A stretch of 15,529 bases of DNA from Candidatus Magasanikiibacteriota bacterium (lineage in GTDB: Bacteria > Patescibacteriota > Patescibacteriia > Magasanikbacterales > 2-02-FULL-50-9b). Below the pieces are notes generated by a model, which saw only the letters and a program-made list of their open reading frames with translations, ran no database searches and was not told the DNA's origin. Below, piece by piece: positions 1 to 7,444 of the stretch. Both the position numbers and the translations under genes were made by a program. The stretch spans positions 1-15,529 of the forward strand of contig JAPLWO010000056.1 in assembly GCA_026396555.1 (NCBI GenBank). Direction: 5' to 3'. Position 1 is the first letter of the stretch, and each line of letters opens with the position of its first letter.

Positions 1-3000
1 GGCGTTGGACTACGTGGGCCATTCAATTCACACTGTTCAATGACCGTTGGCGGTCCTGGATTAATAGAAAGAAAACCAGTACCTCGCAAATGTGTTGTCG
101 TTTCCTCTACATACAAACTCGTTCCCGTTACAGACGTCGGCGTCTTTGCTAAAAATCCGGTACGTGTTGTTTTTGGAGACATTGGCTCTGAATATGCAAA
201 TTGCACCGCATCAGCACTTAAAATTTTCTGCGGACCCCACTGCCAATTATAGGAGTCTGGATCAAGAATCTGACAACGGTCTGCTGGTGATGGAAGAGGT
301 AGCCACAATTCCAATGCACCAGTTGTGCTGAGAGGATCCTTAATCGAACCAATATTAGGCGCACCAAAAAATGATGGCGATACATTTATGGATGTTAACA
401 AGCAAGCAGCAGAAACTGTTGATGTTTGAAATACATAACAATACGCATCACTGCTCGAAGGCACACACGTATTCCCTGTTTTAGGAGCCTGCGGCGCGCG
501 CAACGCAATTCCTGTGTCAGCACTCACGATTGTTTTTGATAAAGACACCTTATATCGCGTTGATGGCTTTAGATTTTTTGGGATTGCATATAACCCCGCA
601 TAATTTTCATCAACTTTATTCTGAACCGTGACGTTTGTAAGCAACAGCGGAGCGCCGGTAGTAACAGCACATATTACATCTGATTGATCAGCACACTCTT
701 CAACACGAAGCGAGCTTTGTGACCCTTGGTTGGTTGTTACAGTTATCGGATCAACTGCTTGCGTAAATTTAACAGAAACCATTGCATTCAAACACGCAGG
801 CCCTTGTGTACCGCCAGTCCACATCGAAGAGGGGCTCGGTGATGGAATAATTTTCTGTCCCGATGTTCCACATTCTTCAACAACATATGGAGGTTGAATT
901 ACATCACACGATTGACCCGTTGAAAAACACCATGCAAATACGCCGTAATGTGGCGGAGGTGTGCATGACGCCTGACATGATCCGTCTGTGCAACACATCG
1001 TACCCGTCCCACAAATATTCGATTGAACACGACAGTCTGCAACCGTATATTTCATCGGATTGCTAATAAACAATGAGAATAATTTATCTTGAAATGCCTG
1101 CGCTGATAAAGTTTGTTTAAGATTTTCCAACATCACTTTATCGGCATCAGTCAAAATAATTCCGCCTTGTGGAGTTGCAGGACGATTAATCAAATATACG
1201 TTTCCTGTTTTTGCAGTTTTAGGAACTACGATTGTTGCAGTTGAATCGTTCCAAAAAATAAGTGGATCAGTCATGTCTGCCCACACAGGATCTGTCGCTG
1301 TATTCAAATCAGTGCTGCCTAAGAAAATCGCACTTCCTTTTGAATTTCCAAAATTTTCTCCGTAAAGCGTTGTCTTCGTATGTCCATCGCCCGGCCCGAC
1401 ATTAGGTTGCATTGCACACACCTGCGGCCCTGGACGAACGTCAGAAATCGTAAACACTTTATAATTACTCTGACGTTTTGTGCCTGCAGGCAACACCGTA
1501 ATCGCAAATGCGCCGTGCGGTAGATCTGGAATTTTTGCAATGATTTGTGTATCAGTCCAGAACGTACTTGCACATTGTTTTGGAAATGCAAAACTCGCTT
1601 CCGTAGTTTCCGTTGAAAGCACGCCCTTATCGTCAATTGCAGTTACATACACTTTATTTGGTGTTGATCCAAAATGCATTCCTGTAATCGTTATGTACTG
1701 CCCAATTCCCCCGTCGCCTGGTGTAACCGAAGTAATTGCAGCATCGGTCGCCGTACCGCCCGTATCCAACACCGTATATGAAAGCGGATTACTTGCTAGA
1801 CTTTTTATCGTCACTTGCATCTGAACTTCCCCTGGATCTAACACCGGTGTATATGCCGTAACTGTATTATCTCCATTGCCGCCCCACACTGCGTCAGTTA
1901 ATTCGTAACCACTCAAAAATAATTTTCGCTCATATGATGCATTGCTCAAAAAATCATTCCCCGTCACCACAATTTGCGTTTTTCCTGGTTTACCACCTGC
2001 AGGTGAAATTGAACAAAGTCCTGGGCGTTCAACATCGTCGACTAAAAATTCTTTTAAGAATAATCCATCGCGATCATTCGACGCGTCAGATTTTCCAACA
2101 TTATTCGTCAACTGAATTGCACCTGTTTTTGCATTCACCGGAACTTTTACAATCACCTGTCCGTCAGCCCACGACGCATTACATGCAAGTTCAGCAACAA
2201 CATCGTCGGTCGTGCTATTTGGATCGCCCATGAATTTAACTTCACCGATTCCATTTCCAAAACCTGTACCCGCAATTGTCACGTATGTTCCCGGCGCACC
2301 GTCTTGCGGCTGAATCGACTGTATCAACGGAGTTTTGACACACGTATTCGAGGTTGCGTCACACACTAATCCATTTGCACAATCAATTGTTGCTGTACAT
2401 TTTGTATTTCCACATGAGCCACATGTGCCACCTGGCACGCTACAATCAATATCCAATTCATTCACATCCTTAACTCCATCCAAACAGCTGAGCGGAACAT
2501 CACCAACTTTATAGGAATAAATTGCGTAATTATCAGCAACGTCATGTGCATATAATGAAATCGTGTGCGCCTGCCCACTCTTATCATTCAAAGTATTAAA
2601 CTTTTTTGTCTGCATCAAAAATTCTTGCAGCACATTTGTTTGATCGCCTGGAACCAATGTTTCTAAAACTTTTCCATCAATCAATACGCGACCATACGCG
2701 ATTCCGTTATCATCAGCGAGCCATGCTGAAATTGGTACTACCTGAGCGAGCGGAATTTTTGCATTATCAATTGGATCGTAATTTGAAATGCTTGGTGGCT
2801 GTGTATCCACTTTATCTCCTACTGTAAATTTCGCAACACAAGAAGTTCCAACACAGTTCAAAGATTTTTTTGTTGTCGCAGATTTTATTCCCGCTGATCC
2901 GCCGGTTACTGTTACTGTATATTCTGTATTTGGCGTAAAACATTTTCTCGTTTCATTTGGCGTTGGACATGCGGCGCTCGGAGTAAATACAGCGCTATCA

Positions 3001-3674
3001 CCCAAAACTTCAAGTGTACCCGCAACTGCACCCGCGCCATCCGTCACTTTAATATTGTTTGGTACCGTTGTTTCATCAACGAGTGCCGTAAACACGACGG
3101 TCACTTGTGTATTTGCAAAATTACTATGAAGGTGCGGCAAAATTCGCTTAACCTGTAAATTGCCATACGAAGAACAATTTGAACCGGTACATGTCGAAAT
3201 ACATCCGGTTCCGACACAGCCATTATCACCGCCGCCGTTCGGATTATTATCTAAAATCGCAAGTTGTGTTCCTGTTGCATTACTCAGCGAACGAAAAACA
3301 AATTCCGTAATTCCAAACGCAGACAAAACAATCACTAAACCAATAACACCATTTGCCAAGAATCGTTTTGCTTCTTCATAATTTTTCTCACTACCACCCG
3401 CCGTCATCCATTTGAATCCACCGAAAATAATAATACAGATGGTGACGAGACCTGTTAGAGAAAGTACGATCCGGATAATACGCGCAATAATTGTGCCAAA
3501 TGACGTTGCACCAATTCCGGATGTTTGTTGAATGGTCGTCAAACCTAAGTCACCCGACGTCGCTATTTGCGCATGTACAACAATCGGCGCTGCATATAAA
3601 ATCGCAACACCTAAAAATACAGCTGCGCAGCCGGTAGCGATCCAGTGCAAAATTTTATTACGGTGCAGTTCCAT
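1..3674 (-). CDS. Large exported protein: pilin-like N-terminus plus IPT/TIG and Ig-like ectodomain (3' end missing)
   Basis: The frame is open from ATG at 3674 to the window edge (about 1,224 codons), translated by hand. An in-frame TAG lies at 3708, so 3674 is the only nearby ATG. Residues 1-36 are a signal peptide ending in HAQ. Residues about 60-128 hold two hydrophobic segments around a GGFKWMTAGG motif and a KRFLANGVIGLVIVLSAFG helix, the pattern of VirB2/TrbC-type pilins (Pfam T4SS_pilin). The ectodomain then shows an SbsA-type Ig-like region (about 170-260), a Cys-rich CLDGVKDVNELDIDC module (about 395-440), four IPT/TIG-like repeats (starting near 446, 548, 645 and 748; for example PGTYVTIAGTGFG), a Cys cluster with MCCTDGSC (about 880-905), and another Ig-like region from about 950. 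The start overlaps the end of the upstream paralogue by 17 bases, suggesting translational coupling. Domain names are family knowledge; an adhesin or surface-appendage role is inference. Confidence 0.85.
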   Translation of the reverse strand, partial: MELHRNKILHWIATGCAAVFLGVAILYAAPIVVHAQIATSGDLGLTTIQQTSGIGATSFGTIIARIIRIVLSLTGLVTICIIIFGGFKWMTAGGSEKNYEEAKRFLANGVIGLVIVLSAFGITEFVFRSLSNATGTQLAILDNNPNGGGDNGCVGTGCISTCTGSNCSSYGNLQVKRILPHLHSNFANTQVTVVFTALVDETTVPNNIKVTDGAGAVAGTLEVLGDSAVFTPSAACPTPNETRKCFTPNTEYTVTVTGGSAGIKSATTKKSLNCVGTSCVAKFTVGDKVDTQPPSISNYDPIDNAKIPLAQVVPISAWLADDNGIAYGRVLIDGKVLETLVPGDQTNVLQEFLMQTKKFNTLNDKSGQAHTISLYAHDVADNYAIYSYKVGDVPLSCLDGVKDVNELDIDCSVPGGTCGSCGNTKCTATIDCANGLVCDATSNTCVKTPLIQSIQPQDGAPGTYVTIAGTGFGNGIGEVKFMGDPNSTTDDVVAELACNASWADGQVIVKVPVNAKTGAIQLTNNVGKSDASNDRDGLFLKEFLVDDVERPGLCSISPAGGKPGKTQIVVTGNDFLSNASYERKLFLSGYELTDAVWGGNGDNTVTAYTPVLDPGEVQMQVTIKSLASNPLSYTVLDTGGTATDAAITSVTPGDGGIGQYITITGMHFGSTPNKVYVTAIDDKGVLSTETTEASFAFPKQCASTFWTDTQIIAKIPDLPHGAFAITVLPAGTKRQSNYKVFTISDVRPGPQVCAMQPNVGPGDGHTKTTLYGENFGNSKGSAIFLGSTDLNTATDPVWADMTDPLIFWNDSTATIVVPKTAKTGNVYLINRPATPQGGIILTDADKVMLENLKQTLSAQAFQDKLFSLFISNPMKYTVADCRVQSNICGTGTMCCTDGSCQASCTPPPHYGVFAWCFSTGQSCDVIQPPYVVEECGTSGQKIIPSPSPSSMWTGGTQGPACLNAMVSVKFTQAVDPITVTTNQGSQSSLRVEECADQSDVICAVTTGAPLLLTNVTVQNKVDENYAGLYAIPKNLKPSTRYKVSLSKTIVSADTGIALRAPQAPKTGNTCVPSSSDAYCYVFQTSTVSAACLLTSINVSPSFFGAPNIGSIKDPLSTTGALELWLPLPSPADRCQILDPDSYNWQWGPQKILSADAVQFAYSEPMSPKTTRTGFLAKTPTSVTGTSLYVEETTTHLRGTGFLSINPGPPTVIEQCELNGPRSPT

Positions 3675-5589
3675 ATTGTTGTAACGATGTACATGCTTCA
3701 GTCGATTCTACTCCATTGCAGCATGAATAAGTTCCCTGCGTAATGTCAGCATGACAACCAACACCCGCAGCCGGCAAAAAACAATTTTGATAATTGTCTA
3801 AAACCGTTGAAGGAATAATAGGTGCATACGGAGAATCTTTTGCAAGCGGCACATGATTGATCGTTAATTTAGTTACGTCCTGTGCAGTACCATTTATTGT
3901 AGCAGTCACCTTCGATAACGTCTTCCAAAAACCTGCTCGCGCCTTTACATTTTTCGCGCGAAAATCAACGGCATCAAATGTCGTAACCTTCATCAACGAA
4001 TCAAACGTTGCGCTCACCGGAGAATTTACAGTCACCGCAGGTGTCGTTGCAGCATTTGCATAAAACGCGGGTTCGACTGAAATAATTTGCGGCGCACTCA
4101 CTTTGATAACACCGCTCGTTCCAAAATGCATAAAATAATCATCAGTCGGAGTTCCTTTTGGCTGACCATTCGTCGTGCTCCACGGCGTTGCGCCATTTTC
4201 TCCGCCACCGTCGAGCGCATTATTCGCCGCATCAGTCACACCAACATATCCTTTTTTAACATCGATCTGTGCATTTGCGATTGCACCCGTTGCATCAGCA
4301 ATCAAATTCCCAGACAACGCGCGTAATTCAATATGCGAATCACTTGCAGGCAAACAAAATATTTTTTCCCCACACGCATTGGTCGCACATTCTTGCAACG
4401 CAGTAAATTCAATTACGTTAAATCCATCACCCGCGCGCCAGGTACCTGGAATAATTGCATTATTTGAACCTCGTGCCGTAATATTATCAAAAGATAAATT
4501 ATGAATTGGATCATAAATACCAACTGCTGACGCGAGATTTATCGGCTCAGAAAAAGTTAACTGTAGTGTAATATTTCGAGGTTGATCGGTACTTGAAACG
4601 ACCGGGACCACTGACACAATGCGCGGTGGTGTTAAATCAAGATTTGTTCCAACCGTAAAATTCCATTTGTAGCCCTGCGATGAAAGACCGGAAAATGCAC
4701 TTACATTTTGTGGTTTCAATTTATTTATCACATTCGTAATTTCAACAGTGTAAGGAATATTTTCTGATGCAGATCCCAAATATGGAATTGGATCAAACAC
4801 ATACGTCGTTTCCGTTCCATCTTGAACAAGCGTTACCCACACATCAGATTCGCTGAGCGCTTTATCGCGCCCATCTTTTGTTGCATAAATTAATACACTT
4901 CCTTTTTTAAGCGGACCCGAAAGAATTGCACCATTTTTATCCTTTAATGCAATTTCAGAAGTTGTGTTAATTAAACTTGCAGGATCAATTGGAAATTTAA
5001 ATTTAACTTGAATAACAGTGTTACGACTCACATCAGCTGCATCACGAATTGGATCATGCCACTCAACAACTTGTCCGATTCCAGATGAGCCGTCGAACAA
5101 TCCAAGATATGTTCCTGATGTGTCGCCGGCGTTGGTAGTAAAACCAAAACCCGGCACACCGCTGAGCGCAAACAAACGCGTTACCAAAAAATCAGAGATA
5201 CTAAACGCACTGAAAATAATTACAAGACCGATCACGCCATTTTTCAAAATTGCTTTTGCTTCGTCAACAGCTTTTGGATCTCCTTTCGCAAGCATCCATT
5301 TAAAACCTGCATACAAAGTTAAGCCCAGCGCAATCGCACCTAACAATCCAAAAAATATTCGGATGATTCTTGAAATGATGATGCCGAGTGACGCAGATCC
5401 GAGCCCACCCGCTGTACCAACCGCACTCAATTGAGTCGTGTCAATTGGCGCCGCAACTGTTTGTGCAAAAACCGGATGCGCACCAAAAATTCCAGCGAAA
5501 CTTGCTGCAAGGATCACGAAAATACCAACTCCGAAAAATGTAAAAAAAGATTTTTGAAATCGAGAACGAACAGTGTGCATAGCGCACAT
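3658..5589 (-). CDS. Exported protein with pilin-like N-terminus and Ig-like (SbsA-type) domains
   Basis: This is a 643-residue protein with the same N-terminal plan as its downstream neighbour: signal peptide (about 1-43, ending VFAQ), hydrophobic segment about 70-96, a GFKWMLAKGDPKAVDEAK stretch, and a second hydrophobic segment about 115-137 (KNGVIGLVIIFSAFSISDF). That is the VirB2/TrbC-like pilin arrangement. The rest looks extracellular: Ig-like segments start near residues 173, 317 (TPPRIVSVVP) and 496 (SAPQIISVEP). The last 45 residues carry Cys pairs (YSCCNG) recalling the CC motif of the neighbour. It starts 5 bases after the yqeY stop. ATG at 5589 or 5580 (residue 4) are both possible and neither has a clear ribosome binding site. 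It is probably a membrane-anchored surface protein made from the rpsU operon. A true conjugation pilin is unlikely because VirB2 pilins are small and lack such ectodomains. Confidence 0.9.
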   Translation of the reverse strand: MCAMHTVRSRFQKSFFTFFGVGIFVILAASFAGIFGAHPVFAQTVAAPIDTTQLSAVGTAGGLGSASLGIIISRIIRIFFGLLGAIALGLTLYAGFKWMLAKGDPKAVDEAKAILKNGVIGLVIIFSAFSISDFLVTRLFALSGVPGFGFTTNAGDTSGTYLGLFDGSSGIGQVVEWHDPIRDAADVSRNTVIQVKFKFPIDPASLINTTSEIALKDKNGAILSGPLKKGSVLIYATKDGRDKALSESDVWVTLVQDGTETTYVFDPIPYLGSASENIPYTVEITNVINKLKPQNVSAFSGLSSQGYKWNFTVGTNLDLTPPRIVSVVPVVSSTDQPRNITLQLTFSEPINLASAVGIYDPIHNLSFDNITARGSNNAIIPGTWRAGDGFNVIEFTALQECATNACGEKIFCLPASDSHIELRALSGNLIADATGAIANAQIDVKKGYVGVTDAANNALDGGGENGATPWSTTNGQPKGTPTDDYFMHFGTSGVIKVSAPQIISVEPAFYANAATTPAVTVNSPVSATFDSLMKVTTFDAVDFRAKNVKARAGFWKTLSKVTATINGTAQDVTKLTINHVPLAKDSPYAPIIPSTVLDNYQNCFLPAAGVGCHADITQGTYSCCNGVESTEACTSLQQYGTAP

Positions 5590-5594
5590 CTATT

Positions 5595-6047
5595 TTACAT
5601 GTTTTTGAGACGGAGTTCAATTAAGTTACGCACACGTACACCATCTGCGCGACCCGCGATTCGTTTCATCACATCACCGATCAATTTTCCTGCGTGTGGA
5701 GTTGGGCCTGCAGCTGAAATTGCTTCTTCGATAACCGCCGAAATCGCTTCGTCAGCTAATTCTTCGGGTAAATATTTTTGCATGGTCACAATTTCTTCGC
5801 GTGCGCGTTCAATCAAATCTGCACGACCTCCGCGTTCGAAATCAGTAATCGCTTCTTGAGTTTGTTTTACGTGACGTTTGATCACTGCAATTGCAAGTGC
5901 GTCTGGCTCTGCTTCAGTTTTTCCGCGCTGTTCAATTTCTGCATTTTTTATCGCGGCACGAATAAGCCGAAGCGTTGATAAGCGGTGTTCATCACGCGCT
6001 CGCATTGCTTCGGCTACATCGTGTTCGATCTGTTCTTGAATTCCCAT
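5595..6047 (-). CDS. yqeY: GatB/YqeY domain protein
   Basis: This is 150 residues, the usual YqeY length. Recognisable parts are the RLSTLRLIRAAIKNAEIE helix near the N-terminus, the central KRHVKQTQEAITDFERGGR helix, the KYLPEELADEAI segment, and the C-terminal GKLIGDVMKRIAGRADG motif. The family shares the tRNA-binding tail domain of the GatB amidotransferase subunit; the function of stand-alone YqeY is not settled. It lies 42 bases downstream of rpsU, an adjacency conserved in many bacteria, and 5 bases upstream of the exported pilin-like protein, so it is probably read from the rpsU promoter. The ATG at 6047 has no evident Shine-Dalgarno sequence. Confidence 0.93.
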   Translation of the reverse strand: MGIQEQIEHDVAEAMRARDEHRLSTLRLIRAAIKNAEIEQRGKTEAEPDALAIAVIKRHVKQTQEAITDFERGGRADLIERAREEIVTMQKYLPEELADEAISAVIEEAISAAGPTPHAGKLIGDVMKRIAGRADGVRVRNLIELRLKNM

Positions 6048-6089
6048 AGTAGTGTATACGCTAGGATGAATCAGATTAAGTCGAACGAT

Positions 6090-6314
6090 TTATTTTTCTG
6101 ATGGTGTTTTACCAATCTTTTCGAGATATTCCATAGTGCCCTTACGTTTCAAGCGTGTCAGTGTGCTCGCGCGAACAGTATTTTTGCTCTTGTGCGATTT
6201 GCGGTATTGAACCTTTTTCGCCTGAAGCATGGTACCACTCTGCTGCACCTGTTTACGGAAACGGCGCATCAAGGACTCGAAACTTTCGTTTTTGCGTTTC
6301 TTGACTTCGATCAT
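6090..6314 (-). CDS. rpsU: 30S ribosomal protein S21
   Basis: The product is 74 residues and strongly basic. It has the S21 signature: MIEVKKRKNESFESLMRRF at the N-terminus, then a basic helix. S21 binds the small subunit near the 3' end of 16S rRNA and assists initiation. The C-terminal tail (about residues 45-74, ending KTPSEK) matches the family less clearly. The gene has an evident promoter (6357-6386) and a strong Shine-Dalgarno site (6323-6329), the only convincing one in the window. It is the first gene of an apparent operon rpsU, yqeY and two exported proteins. Confidence 0.95.
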   Translation of the reverse strand: MIEVKKRKNESFESLMRRFRKQVQQSGTMLQAKKVQYRKSHKSKNTVRASTLTRLKRKGTMEYLEKIGKTPSEK

Positions 6315-6322
6315 GTGAGTTT

Positions 6323-6329
6323 CACCTCC
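6323..6329 (-). promoter_or_regulatory. Ribosome binding site of rpsU
   Basis: Minus-strand GGAGGTG, 8 bases before the ATG, matches the anti-Shine-Dalgarno CACCTCC at the 3' end of the 16S gene in this window. It fixes the rpsU start at 6314. Confidence 0.9.
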
Positions 6330-6356
6330 CGGGGTGAGTTAGGATTTATGGAGGCA

Positions 6357-6386
6357 ATATTAGCATGGAATGTCGGTTCTAGTCAA
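6357..6386 (-). promoter_or_regulatory. Sigma70-type promoter of the rpsU operon
   Basis: Minus strand TTGACT (6381-6386), 18-base spacer, TAATAT (6357-6362), preceded by TGC as an extended -10. The predicted start is near 6350, giving a leader of about 36 bases that contains the Shine-Dalgarno site. The -10 lies inside one arm of the inverted repeat 6353-6369/6547-6563. Confidence 0.75.
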
Positions 6387-6390
6387 ATAT

Positions 6391-6525
6391 GGTAAATAGG
6401 GCTGCGACTGAGACTGCGCACAAGCATTCGCGTGCAACTTTACGTTGCACTTGGCGGATGCGCGGAGGAACAAGAGAGTTGCGCGGGAGGCGCAACGAAC
6501 GGTCTCGGGAGTGGCCTTATTTGCC
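6391..6525. repeat. Palindromic element A, copy 1
   Basis: An outer stem pairs GGTAAATAGGGC (6391-6402) with GCCTTATTTGCC (6514-6525), with one mismatch and one G-U pair. Inside, GAGAC (6410-6414) pairs with GTCTC (6502-6506). The core holds a hairpin GTGCAAC/GTTGCAC (6432-6438/6444-6450) within a CATTCGC/GCGGATG stem, a conserved GCGGAGGAACAAG strand, and a second hairpin GTTGCGC/GCGCAAC (6478-6484/6490-6496). About 61 of 65 core bases (6410-6474) match copy 2 at 9729-9793, while the second hairpin and the outer stem differ in sequence but still pair. It sits between the terminator of the upstream RNA locus and the rpsU promoter. Whether it acts as DNA or RNA is unknown. ORFs here only translate the repeat. 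Confidence 0.85.
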
Positions 6526-6566
6526 ATAACTAACCAGAGCATATAATCCGTACTAATATTGCCTAC

Positions 6567-6606
6567 AAAAAAAATACACCGCCGATCCCGAAGGAAAGGC
6601 GGCGTG
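6567..6606 (-). terminator. Intrinsic terminator ending the GC-rich RNA locus
   Basis: On the minus strand a GC-rich stem (CGCCGCC paired with GGCGGTG, then an internal loop and TCC/GGA closing a TTCG tetraloop) is followed by TATTTTTTTT (T-run 6567-6574). This is a textbook Rho-independent terminator for minus-strand transcription. Confidence 0.88.
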
Positions 6607-7333
6607 CTGCTTGGATGAAGATCTGTTTGGTTCGGGTTGGCAAGTTTGTTGGTGCCTTGGCGGTTGGGCCAGGATTTCCGTAGGCTTGTTGTGCCGACCA
6701 TTGACTCTTCGGGATGCTCATCACCGTCGGTGCGAGCTGTGGCAGGCCTATAGCCTGCATTTCTGTCCTCGTTCGCCGAGCTTGAATCCCAACAACCTTG
6801 TCGAGGAGCCTGCGAACGGCCTCGTTGATTCTCAACAGTTTCTTTGGAGTGCAGCGTGTCTCCATTGTCACTGTTTTCGCCAAGTTGATCTCAGCATGGC
6901 GTTGTTCGCCGCCGAGATCAAACTCGCGTCATCCAATTCCACCACATGCGCACCGGCAAAAGCGTGTAGCTGCCTCAGCTTGGGCCCGAAGACTCAAGTG
7001 GCAACAATCACCTCACTGCCGATTTGTGGTCGCGGCGCCGGCCTTGCTAGTTCTGCGTAAACAACATCGAGTTCTGAGTCTTCGTCATGGTGCGTTACTC
7101 CTCTCAAGGTAGGACCTTATCCATCGCGTCGATGCGAAGGTCAGGCATGGAACAGAAGCTGAGCAAGCGGTGCGCGGGAACGAGTCGTGCGGAAAGTGCC
7201 ACGTAATGGCTGCCGCCCAATATCAACCTCGCCTACGCCCGCGCACCGTTGCCCCAAACGCGCGGTGATGTCCGTCTAGCGTCGAAGGTTACCCTCAGTT
7301 GCGCCGCCGTCAACAGTATCATTCACCCCGTGT
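6567..7333 (-). ncRNA. Candidate large structured non-coding RNA of unknown class (about 770 nt)
   Basis: The stretch is bounded by a TTGACA/TATCGT promoter (predicted start near 7333) and a strong terminator. It is GC-rich: sampled 60-base lines give 57-63% GC, against about 37% in one sampled coding line. It folds into many local stems: CGGTGCGCGGG/CCCGCGCACCG (7168-7178/7238-7248, 11 perfect pairs), GCAGGC/GCCTGC (6742-6747/6753-6758), GTTGA/TCAAC (6824-6828/6832-6836), and a 5' closing stem 7323-7330/7261-7268 with one mismatch. No single frame spans it. Protein-like fragments occur in different minus-strand frames, and the longest (TTG at 6883 to 6563) runs through the terminator. I looked for RNase P, tmRNA and SRP signatures and found none. 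A decayed gene with several frameshifts is the main alternative. Confidence 0.6.
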
Positions 7334-7340
7334 GATAAAT

Positions 7341-7369
7341 ACGATACCAGATTTTTTAAAATTTGTCAA
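7341..7369 (-). promoter_or_regulatory. Promoter of the GC-rich RNA locus
   Basis: Minus strand TTGACA (7364-7369), 17-base spacer, TATCGT (7341-7346) preceded by TGG, an extended -10. It lies about 30 bases beyond the hisS terminator, so the RNA is an independent transcription unit. Confidence 0.75.
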
Positions 7370-7396
7370 GGCCTGGCCTGCATAAAATATCCACAA

Positions 7397-7428
7397 CAAA
7401 AAACAGAGCCTCTTAGCTCTGTTTTTTC
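7397..7428 (-). terminator. Terminator after hisS (works in either direction)
   Basis: AACAGAGC (7402-7409) pairs with GCTCTGTT (7416-7423) around a 6-base loop. A's precede the stem and T's follow it, so it has a U-run on either strand. It lies about 20 bases past the hisS stop and ends the lepB-hisS unit. Confidence 0.9.
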
Positions 7429-7444
7429 GCTTTTTTAAGCTATT

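Larger units (their letters stand above)
6353..6563. repeat. Outer inverted repeat enclosing palindromic element A1
   Basis: Positions 6353-6369 read AGGCAATATTAGCATGG. The reverse complement of 6547-6563 reads AGGCAATATTAGTACGG, so 15 of 17 bases agree. The arms enclose element A1. The left arm contains the -10 box of the rpsU promoter; the right arm abuts the terminator T-run of the GC-rich RNA locus. Confidence 0.7.

Noticed and set aside
6521..6547. Possible plus-strand promoter TTGCCA/TATAAT
   Set aside because: The spacer is only 15 bases, the -35 lies in the stem of element A1, and it would fire into the terminator with no gene on the plus strand.
6563..6883. 106-residue minus-strand ORF from a TTG
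   Set aside because: It runs through a strong intrinsic terminator, has no ribosome binding site, and lies in the hairpin-rich RNA locus. It is kept only as support for the pseudogene alternative.
6611..7060. 149-residue plus-strand ORF
   Set aside because: Cys/Trp-rich, antisense to the promoter-terminator unit, with no plus-strand promoter; a product of high GC content.
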